A DNA stretch of 64,000 bases from Pseudomonas canadensis (GCF_000503215.1 NZ_AYTD01000013.1:1044009-1108008), one strand, 5' to 3'; positions 51,329-63,607 are shown, counted from the stretch's first letter. The notes: a model not told the origin generated them from the letters alone. Numbers and translations: made by a program.

Positions 51329-53635
51329 CTATTCAAGCCGTAATGATACGAACCCAATCCCCAATTTACGCGAATCGTTCCCTACGCCCAGCTGTTGGGG
51401 TGAAACGGGGGTAGGTGGGCTGAAGACAATGCTGTCAGCATCGTCACCTTGAAGGTCTACCGAGAGTCGGACTTCAGATGGCTCAGCCCCCAGCAAGACT
51501 TCATATTCGCGATTACCTATTGTCACTTTGATGGGTTTATTGACGTTAGGTGCAAATGCCCGAGCGACTAACACCAACGTGAATGTTTGTGGCAGCGGGG
51601 CTGTGAATTCAATGCGCACCGTGTTGGAAAGTCTCGCATCGGACCAGCGCCCCCAGGATTCTTTCCCAGAAAGCCCCTCGGCCCCTTTCACCGTATTCGG
51701 CCAGCCATCTCGCGTAAAATCGATACCGTCTTTCAGACTACCGGGATAGCGGGCTCCCAACTTGTCAGCATAATAACCGGATTTTTTCATGATCTGCGCA
51801 AAGCTCAGACCCGAGAGATCAGCCGACTTCGGCCTATTCAAATTGAAAAAAACCAGATTCCCATCAACGCTGGATATCGAGGGCCCGCTGCCCAGCAGCG
51901 CGGTAAACTGTTGAACCACACTCTGGGCATTATCCTCATAGCCGCGACGATCAATATAAATCCCGTTGAAACCAAGATTTTTGATCACTTCCAACTGCTT
52001 TTCCGGTGCTTCTTGGGCAAGCGCTCGATAAAATAGATCGCCTTCCCGCCCCTTCATGCCACCGAAGCTCCAGCGCAGTGTTTTGGAATGCAGCACGCCC
52101 GCGCCCAACTGGTAGTTATTCAGGCGGTGGACAGGAGGCATTTCTGGAAAGGCAATGTAGGGAAGCTGATAAACAGCTGCCTGAGCGGGTAACGCCGCTT
52201 CAATCGAAGTCACGAACGCCCTGTCATTCTCAAAAGCAGCCTTGGCGCTCGCATTACAAGCCCGGCAGGCCGGCGCTGTCTGATCATATAACCCTACGAC
52301 AAGCAGCAGGGCCAGAATCGCCGTCGAATAGACCGCAAGCCTTGATGAATAACGCGTCATCAACGTTTGCAGCACTATAAAGAAAATCAATAATGCGCCG
52401 AACCCAACAAAAACACTGATTCTGTTCCACCCCCTGATTGAAGAGGAAACAAAAGATGAAAAAAGTGCGCCGAGCCCGCCAATAGTACCTAGCATAAAAA
52501 GCACAAAAACAAGCGCTACCAGAAACCCCAGTTTCGGATCAACAGAATGCCCCGTGAGAGACAGTAGCAACACACAGAACGCTAATAACAGGCCGAGTGC
52601 GCCGACTGCACCCAGTGTAGAAGTCGCGTTCTCATTGATTAATGGAAAGGTCGAGTTATACAGGCTTGTAAACTTCCCCACCCACGATATGCGGTGATCC
52701 GCTCTCGGAAGGATGAGTTGCATTAACTTGAAACCGTAGACCTCGGCCTCCATTGGGGACCGTTGCGCCACCTCCAGGTTGGGACCCGCTTGGTTTTTCG
52801 CGAGCATATTAGGTGCCACATTAAGCAACACCCCACCCATCAATATCGAAAGCACGCACAGGGTGCGAATAATCACACTGACACGACGGGCTCTGCACCA
52901 CCCCAATACGCCCCCAAGCGCAACCAACATAACGCCAAACAACGCGTAATACACACCGAATGACGACAGCACCAGCAGCCCAAGCACGACGGCCACAGCC
53001 TTCGGATAAGAAAAGCCTTTTAACGTTTGGCTCTCAGCGTCCGTTGAAGATTGAAATATTGAATACGACAAGTAGAAAAAGAACGGAACAACGAAATACC
53101 AGGTGTAAAACAGATGGTCCATTCTTAACAAGTGAAATGGCAAAAACGTGAACAGCATGGCCGCCACAAATGCAAATGAGCGGAACAGGCCGAAAGCGCG
53201 AACTACGACGAACGTCGCAGAAAACCCTACTGGAAAACTCAGGAGAAGAAACAGGTTTGTCGCTTTGAAGCTGCTCCCCGATACGATTGCAAGTAGCTTA
53301 ATGAGAAGGTGATTACCAAAGTCAGAACCTGGATAATCTAGAAAATTTGACCCAAACGGATACCCACTGCGAATATTTTCAAACAGCCATCCTTCAGAAA
53401 CCCGTTGAGCCATCCAGGCATGAAAGAGACTGTCTCCCGCATACCGATAAGGCGCAGAAAGATCAGGCAGCAGACCCGAAGGCCAGCCACTGATGAATAC
53501 GCTCGCCAACACAAAAGATAAGAAAGCGCCCCCAAGCACTATTACCCAATCACTTTTAAATACCTGCCACAATGATGCGAGTGGCTGCCCTGAACTTAAA
53601 ACCGTTCTTTCCTGGAGCGTCATGCTTGAGGCCAC
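51329..53635 (-). CDS. GT-C fold membrane glycosyltransferase-like protein
   Basis: A 768-residue membrane protein with about 11 spans in the first 470 residues, then a periplasmic C-terminal part. The early segment GDSLFHAWMAQRVSEGW matches the acidic loop of GT-C enzymes. The start GTG at 53635 is uncertain; an ATG lies four codons later. It follows gtrB by 21 bp and is thus likely the serotype-specific transferase of the gtrA-gtrB module, moving a sugar from a polyprenyl carrier to O-antigen in the periplasm. Confidence 0.72.
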   Translation of the reverse strand: MASSMTLQERTVLSSGQPLASLWQVFKSDWVIVLGGAFLSFVLASVFISGWPSGLLPDLSAPYRYAGDSLFHAWMAQRVSEGWLFENIRSGYPFGSNFLDYPGSDFGNHLLIKLLAIVSGSSFKATNLFLLLSFPVGFSATFVVVRAFGLFRSFAFVAAMLFTFLPFHLLRMDHLFYTWYFVVPFFFYLSYSIFQSSTDAESQTLKGFSYPKAVAVVLGLLVLSSFGVYYALFGVMLVALGGVLGWCRARRVSVIIRTLCVLSILMGGVLLNVAPNMLAKNQAGPNLEVAQRSPMEAEVYGFKLMQLILPRADHRISWVGKFTSLYNSTFPLINENATSTLGAVGALGLLLAFCVLLLSLTGHSVDPKLGFLVALVFVLFMLGTIGGLGALFSSFVSSSIRGWNRISVFVGFGALLIFFIVLQTLMTRYSSRLAVYSTAILALLLVVGLYDQTAPACRACNASAKAAFENDRAFVTSIEAALPAQAAVYQLPYIAFPEMPPVHRLNNYQLGAGVLHSKTLRWSFGGMKGREGDLFYRALAQEAPEKQLEVIKNLGFNGIYIDRRGYEDNAQSVVQQFTALLGSGPSISSVDGNLVFFNLNRPKSADLSGLSFAQIMKKSGYYADKLGARYPGSLKDGIDFTRDGWPNTVKGAEGLSGKESWGRWSDARLSNTVRIEFTAPLPQTFTLVLVARAFAPNVNKPIKVTIGNREYEVLLGAEPSEVRLSVDLQGDDADSIVFSPPTPVSPQQLGVGNDSRKLGIGFVSLRLE

Positions 53636-53656
53636 TGTCCAATATCCCTTACCAGA

Positions 53657-54592
53657 TTAATCAAAGTTGACGCGCTCTGCCTCTACCACAAGAGGCATAT
53701 TACGTACCTGCGTGTGCACCGACCCTATGTATTCTCCCAGCATGCCCAGGAACAGTATCTGAACCGAACTGAAGAAAAATAGTGAAATCAACAACGGCGC
53801 AATACCCATCTGGAATGAGTCCCAGAATATGATTTTTGCCACAAAAAAACAGAACGCCATCAACAAGCTGACCAGGGCAAGCAGCCCTCCTCCCATTACC
53901 ATCAAACGAAGAGGAACCTTCGAGTGATTGGTAATTCCCAACATAGCGATGTCATACAAGGTGTAGAAATTATTTTTTGTAATCCCGCGTTGACGCCGAG
54001 GTTGCTTGAAGGGAACAGTGGCGATAGGAAAACCAATCTCGCACAACAAACCGCGAAAATAGGGATACGGGTCATCAACCTTCTTCAGGATATCCAGCAC
54101 CGCGCGATCAAATAATCCTGCGCCCGTGGCATTTTGAACAAGTGGCACTTCAGAAATACGAGAAACGAATCGGTAGTAGGTTTTCCTGAGGAAAAACATG
54201 ACCGGCGACTCTTCACTCTCGGGCTTGACTGCCAGGACCGTCTTGAAACCGGCCTCCCACTTCTTGACAAACTCTTCGATCATTTCCGGTGGGTCCTGAA
54301 GATCGGAGGCTATCAGTACGCACGCATCGCCCTTGACTTGTAGCAGCGCATGGTAGGGAGAACGGATGTGACCAAAATTGCGGGCATTCAAGATAATTTT
54401 GACGCGTTTATCCTGCGCCGCGATCGCTCTCAACTTTGGAATACTTCCATCCGTCGAACAGTTATCGATGAACACGTGTTCATAATCGTAATCCAGCTTT
54501 GACATGACGTCATTGATTCGCTGGCACAGCTCATCAATATTCGCCTCTTCGTTATAGCAAGGCGTCACAATACTAATTAATTTACGCGTCAT
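53657..54592 (-). CDS. gtrB: GtrB-like polyprenyl-phosphate glycosyltransferase (GT2)
   Basis: A 311-residue GT2 enzyme: SIVTPCYNEEANIDELCQR near the N-terminus, IDNCSTDGS and ASDLQDPPEMIEEFVKKWEA with the catalytic acidic residues, then two C-terminal spans (residues about 235-265 and 275-300). It makes polyprenyl-phosphate-sugar on the cytoplasmic face. It overlaps gtrA by 11 nt. This is the standard gtr glycosylation module. Confidence 0.85.
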   Translation of the reverse strand: MTRKLISIVTPCYNEEANIDELCQRINDVMSKLDYDYEHVFIDNCSTDGSIPKLRAIAAQDKRVKIILNARNFGHIRSPYHALLQVKGDACVLIASDLQDPPEMIEEFVKKWEAGFKTVLAVKPESEESPVMFFLRKTYYRFVSRISEVPLVQNATGAGLFDRAVLDILKKVDDPYPYFRGLLCEIGFPIATVPFKQPRRQRGITKNNFYTLYDIAMLGITNHSKVPLRLMVMGGGLLALVSLLMAFCFFVAKIIFWDSFQMGIAPLLISLFFFSSVQILFLGMLGEYIGSVHTQVRNMPLVVEAERVNFD

Positions 54593-54965
54593 TGAAAACA
54601 AACCTATTATTAATGAGGAACGACAATACGGCCATCGGCAGAAGCAAGATCAATCCGGACACGTAAGGTACAACTCCGAATAGCGCCAGCGCCGCCACGC
54701 CACCTAGATTCACGCCATAAACCACTGCGTAGCCCAGTACAAACCTGACAATCAGCTTATTGTCATGAGAGCCGAAAACCAACGAACCCGTACTTTTAAA
54801 ATTGAAAGCCACACCTAAAACGGTTGCCAGTAACAGTGCAAAACTGTAATGCAAGCCCAGATAAATAAAACCCGCAAAGCATCCATAGCCAAATGCTGCG
54901 TTCATCAGTCCGACGAGCAAAAATCTCAAAAACTTCACTTTGATCAGTTCATTGAACGTCATCAT
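54582..54965 (-). CDS. gtrA: GtrA-like flippase
   Basis: A 127-residue protein with four spans and the family segment RFLLVGLMNAAFGYGCFAGF and LSFLINNRFVFND. GtrA proteins are thought to flip the polyprenyl-linked sugar to the periplasm. It is followed at once by gtrB and then the GT-C enzyme, completing the three-part module. Confidence 0.88.
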   Translation of the reverse strand: MMTFNELIKVKFLRFLLVGLMNAAFGYGCFAGFIYLGLHYSFALLLATVLGVAFNFKSTGSLVFGSHDNKLIVRFVLGYAVVYGVNLGGVAALALFGVVPYVSGLILLLPMAVLSFLINNRFVFNDA

Positions 54966-55044
54966 CCTGACCTTATACCCCTTGAGCCGACTGCGCCGTT
55001 CCAGCTAAAACAATATCCATTAATCATGCCCCCCCAGCTCACGG

Positions 55045-56220
55045 CTATGTTTCTGCGGCTTCTGAGTAAACCTGTAGCGTTTCTCGCGCACAACGCGCCC
55101 ATGAAAACTGGCTGGCCCTGGCCTGACCCACCTGCACCATTCTTTCATGCAGTCCTGAATCCTCAAGCAGTCGGGAAATAGCTGTCGTCAGGGCTTCGGC
55201 GTCCCCGGCCTCGAATAGCGTACAGGCGTCCTCGGCAAATTCAGCCATGGAGGTACCCCCAGCGCAAATAACCGGTACGCCACTCGCCATCGCCTCAAGC
55301 ACCGGCAGCCCAAACCCCTCGTACAACGAGGGAAAGACAAAGGTTTTGGCACCGGCGTATATAAAAGGTAAATCCTGAGCGCTCACAAATTGCAGAAACT
55401 TCACTTCCCCCTTGGCACGCAGTACTTGAATGCGCGCCATCAAATCAGCATTGAGCCAACCTGGTGCACCGGCGATAACCAAAGGCCAGGCGCGGCGCAC
55501 ATCCGCAGACAGGCGCTGCCACGCATCCAATAGAATCGACAGCCCTTTGCGCGGCTCGATCGTCCCTACATAGGCCAGATAGGCACCATGCACCAAGCCA
55601 TACTTGGCCAGTACCGCCTCGCTCTGTTGTGCCGAACGCGGCATGAAACGCTCATCGGCCCCCAGATAAATGGCCCTGACCCTGGCTGACGGAATGTTGA
55701 ATTGTGAAATAAGCTCACGGCGCACCACTTCGGAATCGGTAATGACGAAGTCCGCCCGAGCCAGTGTCTTCGGGAGCTGACGACTCAACCAGGCCACACG
55801 CTCGGCCGGGTGAAATTCGGGATGGCGAATAAACGAGAGATCATGCACCGTTGTGACACTGGGCCCATCATGGGGCCTCAAGATGAAGTTAGGTTCGTGA
55901 TAAACGAAATTCCGGCAGCGTTGAGCGCCTTGCTTGAATCGCGTATTCGAGACCATCGACTTCAGTTGATAGGCCAACGGTGCAGCACGCAACGTTCTAC
56001 GCAGATACCCCAGCACGCCTGAGCGCGTGCCACCTGAGGGCGCAGAGGCTGAGTCAAGCCCAGCCAACAAATCTGCCGCAGGTAAGAACCGATGACCGTC
56101 AAAACAACACGTGGCCCCAACATCAGGCACCCTAGAATACTCACGCAAAAGGTTAAGCGTGTAGTTTCCTATCCCGGTCAAGGGCGGACGCAGCGACTCG
56201 GCGCCCATCAGCACGTTCAC
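55045..56220 (-). CDS. Glycosyltransferase family 4 (WbpY-like)
   Basis: A 391-residue GT-B enzyme starting MNVLMGAESLRPPLTGIGNY. The donor-binding E-x7-E motif (EGFGLPVLEAMASGVPVICA) and the LAYVGTIEPRKGLSILLDAW segment are clear. It overlaps rmd by 4 nt (ATGA), so the two are translationally coupled. WbpY in the A-band (common polysaccharide) pathway transfers D-rhamnose; this product is a good candidate for that reaction. Confidence 0.85.
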   Translation of the reverse strand: MNVLMGAESLRPPLTGIGNYTLNLLREYSRVPDVGATCCFDGHRFLPAADLLAGLDSASAPSGGTRSGVLGYLRRTLRAAPLAYQLKSMVSNTRFKQGAQRCRNFVYHEPNFILRPHDGPSVTTVHDLSFIRHPEFHPAERVAWLSRQLPKTLARADFVITDSEVVRRELISQFNIPSARVRAIYLGADERFMPRSAQQSEAVLAKYGLVHGAYLAYVGTIEPRKGLSILLDAWQRLSADVRRAWPLVIAGAPGWLNADLMARIQVLRAKGEVKFLQFVSAQDLPFIYAGAKTFVFPSLYEGFGLPVLEAMASGVPVICAGGTSMAEFAEDACTLFEAGDAEALTTAISRLLEDSGLHERMVQVGQARASQFSWARCARETLQVYSEAAET

Positions 56221-57173
56221 TGCTCGGTTTCCACACGGGAGCGCCAGTCCACTAACAGCGACGCCAGTGTGTCCTTCAACGAAATAGTCGGCTGCCAGTT
56301 CAGAACATTACGCATGCGATCACTGTTACCAACGGCAAATGGAATATCCGATGGACGCAAGCGCTGAGGATCCAACTCGACAGCGATGCTCTGACGGCTC
56401 TGACCGACAAGCTCGTTCAGGACGCTGCGAATTTGACAGGCATTTGCGGAGGAAATATTGAAAAGACGTGGGTAACCCGACTGCTCGCTGAGGGTCAGCA
56501 ACTGCAGGTAAGCCGAACAGACATCGCGCACATCCAGGAAATCCCGGTAGGCATCCAAGTTACCAACCTGTATGACCGGTGCTTGTTTACCGCTCTCGAT
56601 CAGGGCAATTTGCCGGGCAAACGAAGCAGTGACAAAGTCGGGTGACTGCCCCGCGCCGATATGGTTGAACGGACGTGCAATTACCCCTCGGACGCCTTGC
56701 CGAAAATACTGCTCGCCGGCCAACTCAGCCGCTAATTTACTGGCTGCATAGGGATTCATCGGCAAGCAAGGACTGCTTTCATCTAGCGCGACGCCCGCCT
56801 TGAATGCCTCGCCATACACTTCGGAAGAACTGACGAGGACAACAAACGCATCAGGTGCTTTCTGCTTTATCGCTTCCAGCAGATTCATAGTCCCCAGGAC
56901 GTTGGTATTCCAGGTCAGCAATGGATCACGAAAGCTCGTCGGCACATGAGAAACGGCGGCCAAATGAAGAACATGAGTGGGTTTGATCCGCTCAAGTGTC
57001 GCAGCGCAGGCCTGCGCATCACGAATATCCAGCAATACATGCTCAACATCCGCTCGAAGCGATGCGCCAGGCGAGGTGCAAGCGCAGCTTACCCGGTAGC
57101 CAGCCGCCAACAACTGCTCCAGCAGAACTTTCCCAACAAAGCCATTGGCTCCGGTTAACAGAACATGTTTCAC
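56217..57173 (-). CDS. rmd: GDP-6-deoxy-4-keto-mannose reductase-like (Rmd)
   Basis: A 318-residue extended SDR enzyme. The nucleotide-binding GANGFVG near the N-terminus, VSSSEVYGE, NPYAASKLAAE (catalytic YxxxK) and RPFNHIGAGQSPDF fit GDP-6-deoxy-D-lyxo-4-hexulose reductase, which makes GDP-D-rhamnose. It directly follows gmd, as in the Pseudomonas common-polysaccharide locus. Other 4-keto-reductases in the family give other sugars, so D-rhamnose is inferred. Confidence 0.82.
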   Translation of the reverse strand: MKHVLLTGANGFVGKVLLEQLLAAGYRVSCACTSPGASLRADVEHVLLDIRDAQACAATLERIKPTHVLHLAAVSHVPTSFRDPLLTWNTNVLGTMNLLEAIKQKAPDAFVVLVSSSEVYGEAFKAGVALDESSPCLPMNPYAASKLAAELAGEQYFRQGVRGVIARPFNHIGAGQSPDFVTASFARQIALIESGKQAPVIQVGNLDAYRDFLDVRDVCSAYLQLLTLSEQSGYPRLFNISSANACQIRSVLNELVGQSRQSIAVELDPQRLRPSDIPFAVGNSDRMRNVLNWQPTISLKDTLASLLVDWRSRVETEQ

Positions 57174-57267
57174 GGCTATTCACCTTTAGACTGGACAACA
57201 CAGGTAGGACGAACGGGCCAAAAAACAGCCCGCTCGCTCCGAGCGCAAACCACACGCTCTGTCAGCT

Positions 57268-59689
<2,422 letters not shown>

Positions 59690-59700
59690 CTGGCCCTCCA

Positions 59701-61299
59701 TCATTTACGCGATGCCAATTGTTGATGAACAAACTGCAAAATATTAGCCATCGTCCAGTAAAGCACCATGCCGGAAGGAAATGAGTAAAACAGCAGGAAG
59801 AATACTAACGCCATCAGCCACAGAAAAAATTGCTGGCGAAATGCCTCTTTTGCATTAGCCGCAACGGTTTGGGAGAACTTGATACTCAGCAGAGTACTCA
59901 GTGCCATCAGCACCGGCAGCAGGTTGAAGTAGGCTCCAAAAAATGGAATATCAACCCCGAACGAGAACAGCTGGTCGGGCTGCGCGAGCGTCTGTATCCA
60001 CAAAAAAGGCTCGTTACGAAGCTCAAACGCTTGGCCGAGCAGGTGATACAGTGCCACAAAAATCGGTATCTGTATTAGCACGATCAAAAGAGGTTTCAAT
60101 CCGGCCAGGGGGCTGACTTGATGTGCCTCATACAGCTCAAGGATACGCTCACTTTGCTCTCCGCCTTTATAGTTGCGGCGAATCTCCTGCAACTCTGGCT
60201 GGATACGCTCCTGGATAGCTGCAAATTTTTTCTGCGCCGCCATAGCGTTCTTCGCGACGGGATACATCACCAGCCGAACCAGGATCGATAGCAGAATAAT
60301 CGAGACGCCCCAGTTTCCAACACCCTGGTGGATAAAGGCCAGGACATACATGATGCCCAAGATCAGTGCACGCATCCATTCCCACAACCCCGCAAACAAC
60401 AAGCTGGTCAGTGTCGGTTCCTGAGCAGACAGGACGTCATAGGACTTGCCGCCACCAAACACATCCCAACGCAAGATTTGGGAGGACTCGCTGTGAGCTT
60501 CAGGCAGGGGGATATTTATCCTGAGCAAGGTTTCAAAGTCAGGTTGCTGCGGATACTCGACGCCTGTCGCTGGCGCCTGCGCTTCCCATTCAAGGTGCCC
60601 CTCGGTACTCCCTTCAGGGATCAGAAGTAGCGCAAAGTATCGACTTTGCAAACCCGCCCACTCGGTTACGCCCTGACCCGCCGGGGGCTTGAACCGCACG
60701 TTGTCGTCATGCCCCAATCGCTGAGTTGAAACACCTTCAGCGTTTCGGTAAACCACCTCAGTGAACGAGTAAATCGCTTGGCCCATGCCCAGTCCGTGTG
60801 TCGGCTGCTCGCCGAGCCCAGGGCCGAGTTCAAGCCACAAAGCGTCTTGCGCCTGCTTGGCTTGCCATCGTGATTGAAGGCTCAGCTCAAATCGAACGCG
60901 CGAGGGTGTGTTGGTCAGGCGCCATGTCTTGCGGATTACGAACGGCAACTCTGCGCTGTCGAGTGCAATGGTTACCGCGCCGCTGTCGGCGGCTACGGTT
61001 TTCCAACCACCTGCGAGGGTCGTCCACTCTTCGAGTGTTTTTCCTTGCAGACGCCCCTTCAGCGCGAACAATTGACCAGCCGGCATCGCAAGGTCCTGTG
61101 GCTGGCCCTGCGCATTCATCACCTGCGGCAAACGCCAGTGCGAGACCGTGCCCGCCGTCAGGTCGAGCGACAATTGCACATTGGAGTCAGCAAGGGAGGG
61201 AGAGACCTGAGCTGGGGCAGTCGCGAATGCAAACGGCGCCATGAACATCAGCAGCCAGAGATAAAACACACTCGGCATGCTCTTTTTCTGAATAGACAT
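59701..61299 (-). CDS. YidC/Oxa1-family insertase paralogue in a polysaccharide operon
   Basis: A 532-residue protein. An N-terminal signal-anchor (YLWLLMFMAPFAFA) leads to a periplasmic beta-rich domain (about 35-290) and a C-terminal five-span insertase core with the membrane-buried Arg342 (SILVRLVMYP) that is essential in YidC. The core also has LIQIPIFVALYHLLGQAFEL. The usual Pseudomonas yidC lies beside rpmH and oriC and is not here, so this is a second copy. Its 3' end is fused to the start of the formyltransferase-like gene (ATGA overlap), so it works with this locus, perhaps inserting its membrane enzymes or the small protein next to it. Confidence 0.85.
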   Translation of the reverse strand: MSIQKKSMPSVFYLWLLMFMAPFAFATAPAQVSPSLADSNVQLSLDLTAGTVSHWRLPQVMNAQGQPQDLAMPAGQLFALKGRLQGKTLEEWTTLAGGWKTVAADSGAVTIALDSAELPFVIRKTWRLTNTPSRVRFELSLQSRWQAKQAQDALWLELGPGLGEQPTHGLGMGQAIYSFTEVVYRNAEGVSTQRLGHDDNVRFKPPAGQGVTEWAGLQSRYFALLLIPEGSTEGHLEWEAQAPATGVEYPQQPDFETLLRINIPLPEAHSESSQILRWDVFGGGKSYDVLSAQEPTLTSLLFAGLWEWMRALILGIMYVLAFIHQGVGNWGVSIILLSILVRLVMYPVAKNAMAAQKKFAAIQERIQPELQEIRRNYKGGEQSERILELYEAHQVSPLAGLKPLLIVLIQIPIFVALYHLLGQAFELRNEPFLWIQTLAQPDQLFSFGVDIPFFGAYFNLLPVLMALSTLLSIKFSQTVAANAKEAFRQQFFLWLMALVFFLLFYSFPSGMVLYWTMANILQFVHQQLASRK

Positions 61300-61427
61300 T
61301 GGGCAACTTTGATTATCAGCTCCGCCAACACGAGTTGGCGGAGTGCACTATGCGTATGGAAACCTGCGACGGAAAAGGCCCGATTCATCCTAATGACAAG
61401 GACTTGAATCCACCTGCCGGCGACGCT

Positions 61428-61664
61428 TCATTTCTCAGTAGGGGTATCGCCGCGAGTTTGTTTTTTCACGGTGTCTTTGCGCAACCCCAGCATGCGCAGG
61501 AAGCGGTGCCAGTAAAGCTTGAGCACAACGGCTATTGCGGCCAGTGCCCCCAGGATGCCTTGCAATACCGCGCTGCCGGTACCCGGATCCAGGTAAGCGA
61601 AAGCGTTGATCGGCAATACGACCAGGCAAACCAGAGCTACCAGCGAGAAACGTGATGTGTTCAT
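61428..61664 (-). CDS. Small inner-membrane protein with YLDPGTGS motif
   Basis: A 78-residue protein with a signal-like first segment (SLVALVCLVVLPINAFA), the motif AYLDPGTGSAVLQGILGAL, one further span and a basic cytoplasmic tail. I recall this YLDPGTGS family as a companion in capsule and O-antigen loci. It lies 12 bp downstream of the TagF-like gene and 128 bp before yidC. Function unknown; it could be a client or cofactor of the YidC paralogue. Confidence 0.65.
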   Translation of the reverse strand: MNTSRFSLVALVCLVVLPINAFAYLDPGTGSAVLQGILGALAAIAVVLKLYWHRFLRMLGLRKDTVKKQTRGDTPTEK

Positions 61665-61676
61665 AGATACTCCATA

Positions 61677-62825
61677 TCAATTCAGCAAAGAAATCAGATG
61701 AGCTGCAGCAGCGCTGCCACTTTTGCCCGAATTGAAAACCCAACGCTCGCGTGCCGTGCGGATAGCCATCTGCCACTGGCGTGCGTTATGGATCAATTCA
61801 GTTGCTTTCAACCCCAGACTGGCTAACTCATGCTCTGAGAGAATGAGACCAACCTGTTCACGGATAGCCGCTTCCAGCGGTTCATGGCTAATTGCCTCAT
61901 ACGCGGGATTGAGGATTTTACGCGCAACATCAACAAAAAGGGTGGGTCTTTCTAGCCCAAGGGAAAACTCAAGCGCAGCGCCCGACCAATCGCTGACCAT
62001 TAAATCCGACTCAATCAACGACTTGCGCGCATCCCCGTCTTCATCCAGATGAAACAGTGGCTCGCCATGAAAATGACTGACAATGGCTTCCAGGACGTCC
62101 GGACGCAGTTTGCGAGTACGCGGATGGGGCCTTAGCACCACACGAAAGCCCGCCTGGATCAGCGGCTGTATGACTTCGACTCCATGCAACTCCAACAGGC
62201 CATTGTCGCCCCAAGTCGGCGCTACCAGCACCTGCGCAGGTTGGCCGGGTGAGCGCGCCAACGATCCGCAGTTACCCTCTCGAAGAATCGCATCCAGACG
62301 ACCGTAGCCATGTTCGACCAGTGTTTTTTCCGGCAATGCTGCCATCTGCTCGCGAGCTCGCGTTTCCAAGACGTGGTGCGGCCCGACACACAGGATCGAA
62401 TCAAAATGATCGAAGGCCGCCTCGCGGTAGATCATGTGCGTGCTGACAATCGAGTGATGCAGGTAGACATAGTGCACCGGACAGGGCGATCGCTTGATGT
62501 GAAAGCTCTGCAAATCCGGCATCGTCATCATCAGGACCTGAACATCCAGTGTCGAGAAGAACAACGTGCGCATGCTGCCCTCCCCCACATAAAAGGCCAG
62601 TAGCCCTTCTGGCGGGCTTAACAAGATGGGGTCGTCCTCCGCCGATGTCACGTAGATGACCGATTGAGCATACTCGGCCCGCAAGGCCTCAAACACCGAC
62701 TCAAAGTAAGTCCAGTAGCCGCGACCCTCCGAATAGAACACCAGTTGCCTCTGGTGCTGTGGCAGCCGCTTGAAGGCCTGCAAGCCTTTCCATTCCCTGT
62801 AAGTTTTGCGCAGTGAATTGAACAT
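61677..62825 (-). CDS. TagF/CDP-glycerol glycerophosphotransferase-family protein
   Basis: A 382-residue cytoplasmic enzyme of the TagB/TagF superfamily. Residues include YLHHSIVSTH near the start of the second half, VAPTWGDNG and RPHPRTRK, then SDLMVSDWSGAALEF, which is the nucleotide-glycerol-binding end of the family. It lies between the small YLDPGTGS gene and the nucleotidyltransferase. In this setting it may transfer a CDP-activated group (glycerol phosphate or a phosphoramidate) to the polysaccharide. Confidence 0.82.
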   Translation of the reverse strand: MFNSLRKTYREWKGLQAFKRLPQHQRQLVFYSEGRGYWTYFESVFEALRAEYAQSVIYVTSAEDDPILLSPPEGLLAFYVGEGSMRTLFFSTLDVQVLMMTMPDLQSFHIKRSPCPVHYVYLHHSIVSTHMIYREAAFDHFDSILCVGPHHVLETRAREQMAALPEKTLVEHGYGRLDAILREGNCGSLARSPGQPAQVLVAPTWGDNGLLELHGVEVIQPLIQAGFRVVLRPHPRTRKLRPDVLEAIVSHFHGEPLFHLDEDGDARKSLIESDLMVSDWSGAALEFSLGLERPTLFVDVARKILNPAYEAISHEPLEAAIREQVGLILSEHELASLGLKATELIHNARQWQMAIRTARERWVFNSGKSGSAAAAHLISLLN

Positions 62826-62827
62826 GC

Positions 62828-63607
62828 TTAAACCGCTAGTTGAATAAAAGAGGCCAACTGTCCGGCTTCATGCATTTGGTGGTATTGATCCAGGTCTTCA
62901 ACCGTATCGACTTCCAACCAACCGTTGTCGGTAAATGCAGCCTTGGCCTCCCAACCTCCATCAATCAGATGCTGGATAAAACTGGTCATGTACATGTTGT
63001 CGACATCTTTACCGTCATAGAGCGCCGAACGATCCAGGGCATGCCAAGCAGCGCGAAATGCAGCCACCTGATCGCCTCGCACCTTGAACAATCCCATGTA
63101 TTGCCCTTGGATTTCACTGTAGTCACTGGGTTTTTTACCCAGTTCCACGATGCAAGCGTGCGCGTCGAGCTTGAGCGTTTCGGCATCGGCCAGGGGATTT
63201 TCCATACGGATCTCCCAGAATCGACGCCACTGGCGATCCACGGCGACAGACAACTGCGCATCACTGCGCAATACCGCCTCGAGCACTCGCGGCTCGTAGA
63301 CAATATCGCCATAGGCAATCAAAAGATCTTCACCTTCCGGCATCAGGGCTTCGGCACAAAAGAGCGTCGATACCATGTTGGTTTGCGCGTAACGAGGGTT
63401 CAGCACGACTTCTATGTCATCCGCCTGTAAGCCCGAAGCACAATAGCCCCCAACCAGGGCGACCTTGTCCACCCCCCCAGCCCGCAACACTTCAAGCTGG
63501 CGGTGCAGCAGAGGCTTTCCGAGCAGCTCGACCATGCACTTGGGGCGATCATTGGTATAGGGGCGCAAACGAGTGCCCTGGCCTGCGGCAAGAATGATGG
63601 CTCGCAT
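62828..63607 (-). CDS. CTP-dependent nucleotidyltransferase, Cj1416-like
   Basis: A 259-residue nucleotidyltransferase with the signature ILAAGQGTRLRPYTNDRPKC at the N-terminus and KP loop. NPLADAETLKLDA, VELGKKPSDYSE and DNMYMTSFIQHLID closely follow my memory of the Campylobacter Cj1416-type enzyme, which makes CDP-L-glutamine from CTP and phosphoglutamine. LicC-type phosphocholine cytidylyltransferases are a possible alternative. It shares a TAATG junction with the upstream amidotransferase gene, so they are strictly co-expressed. Confidence 0.8.
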   Translation of the reverse strand: MRAIILAAGQGTRLRPYTNDRPKCMVELLGKPLLHRQLEVLRAGGVDKVALVGGYCASGLQADDIEVVLNPRYAQTNMVSTLFCAEALMPEGEDLLIAYGDIVYEPRVLEAVLRSDAQLSVAVDRQWRRFWEIRMENPLADAETLKLDAHACIVELGKKPSDYSEIQGQYMGLFKVRGDQVAAFRAAWHALDRSALYDGKDVDNMYMTSFIQHLIDGGWEAKAAFTDNGWLEVDTVEDLDQYHQMHEAGQLASFIQLAV

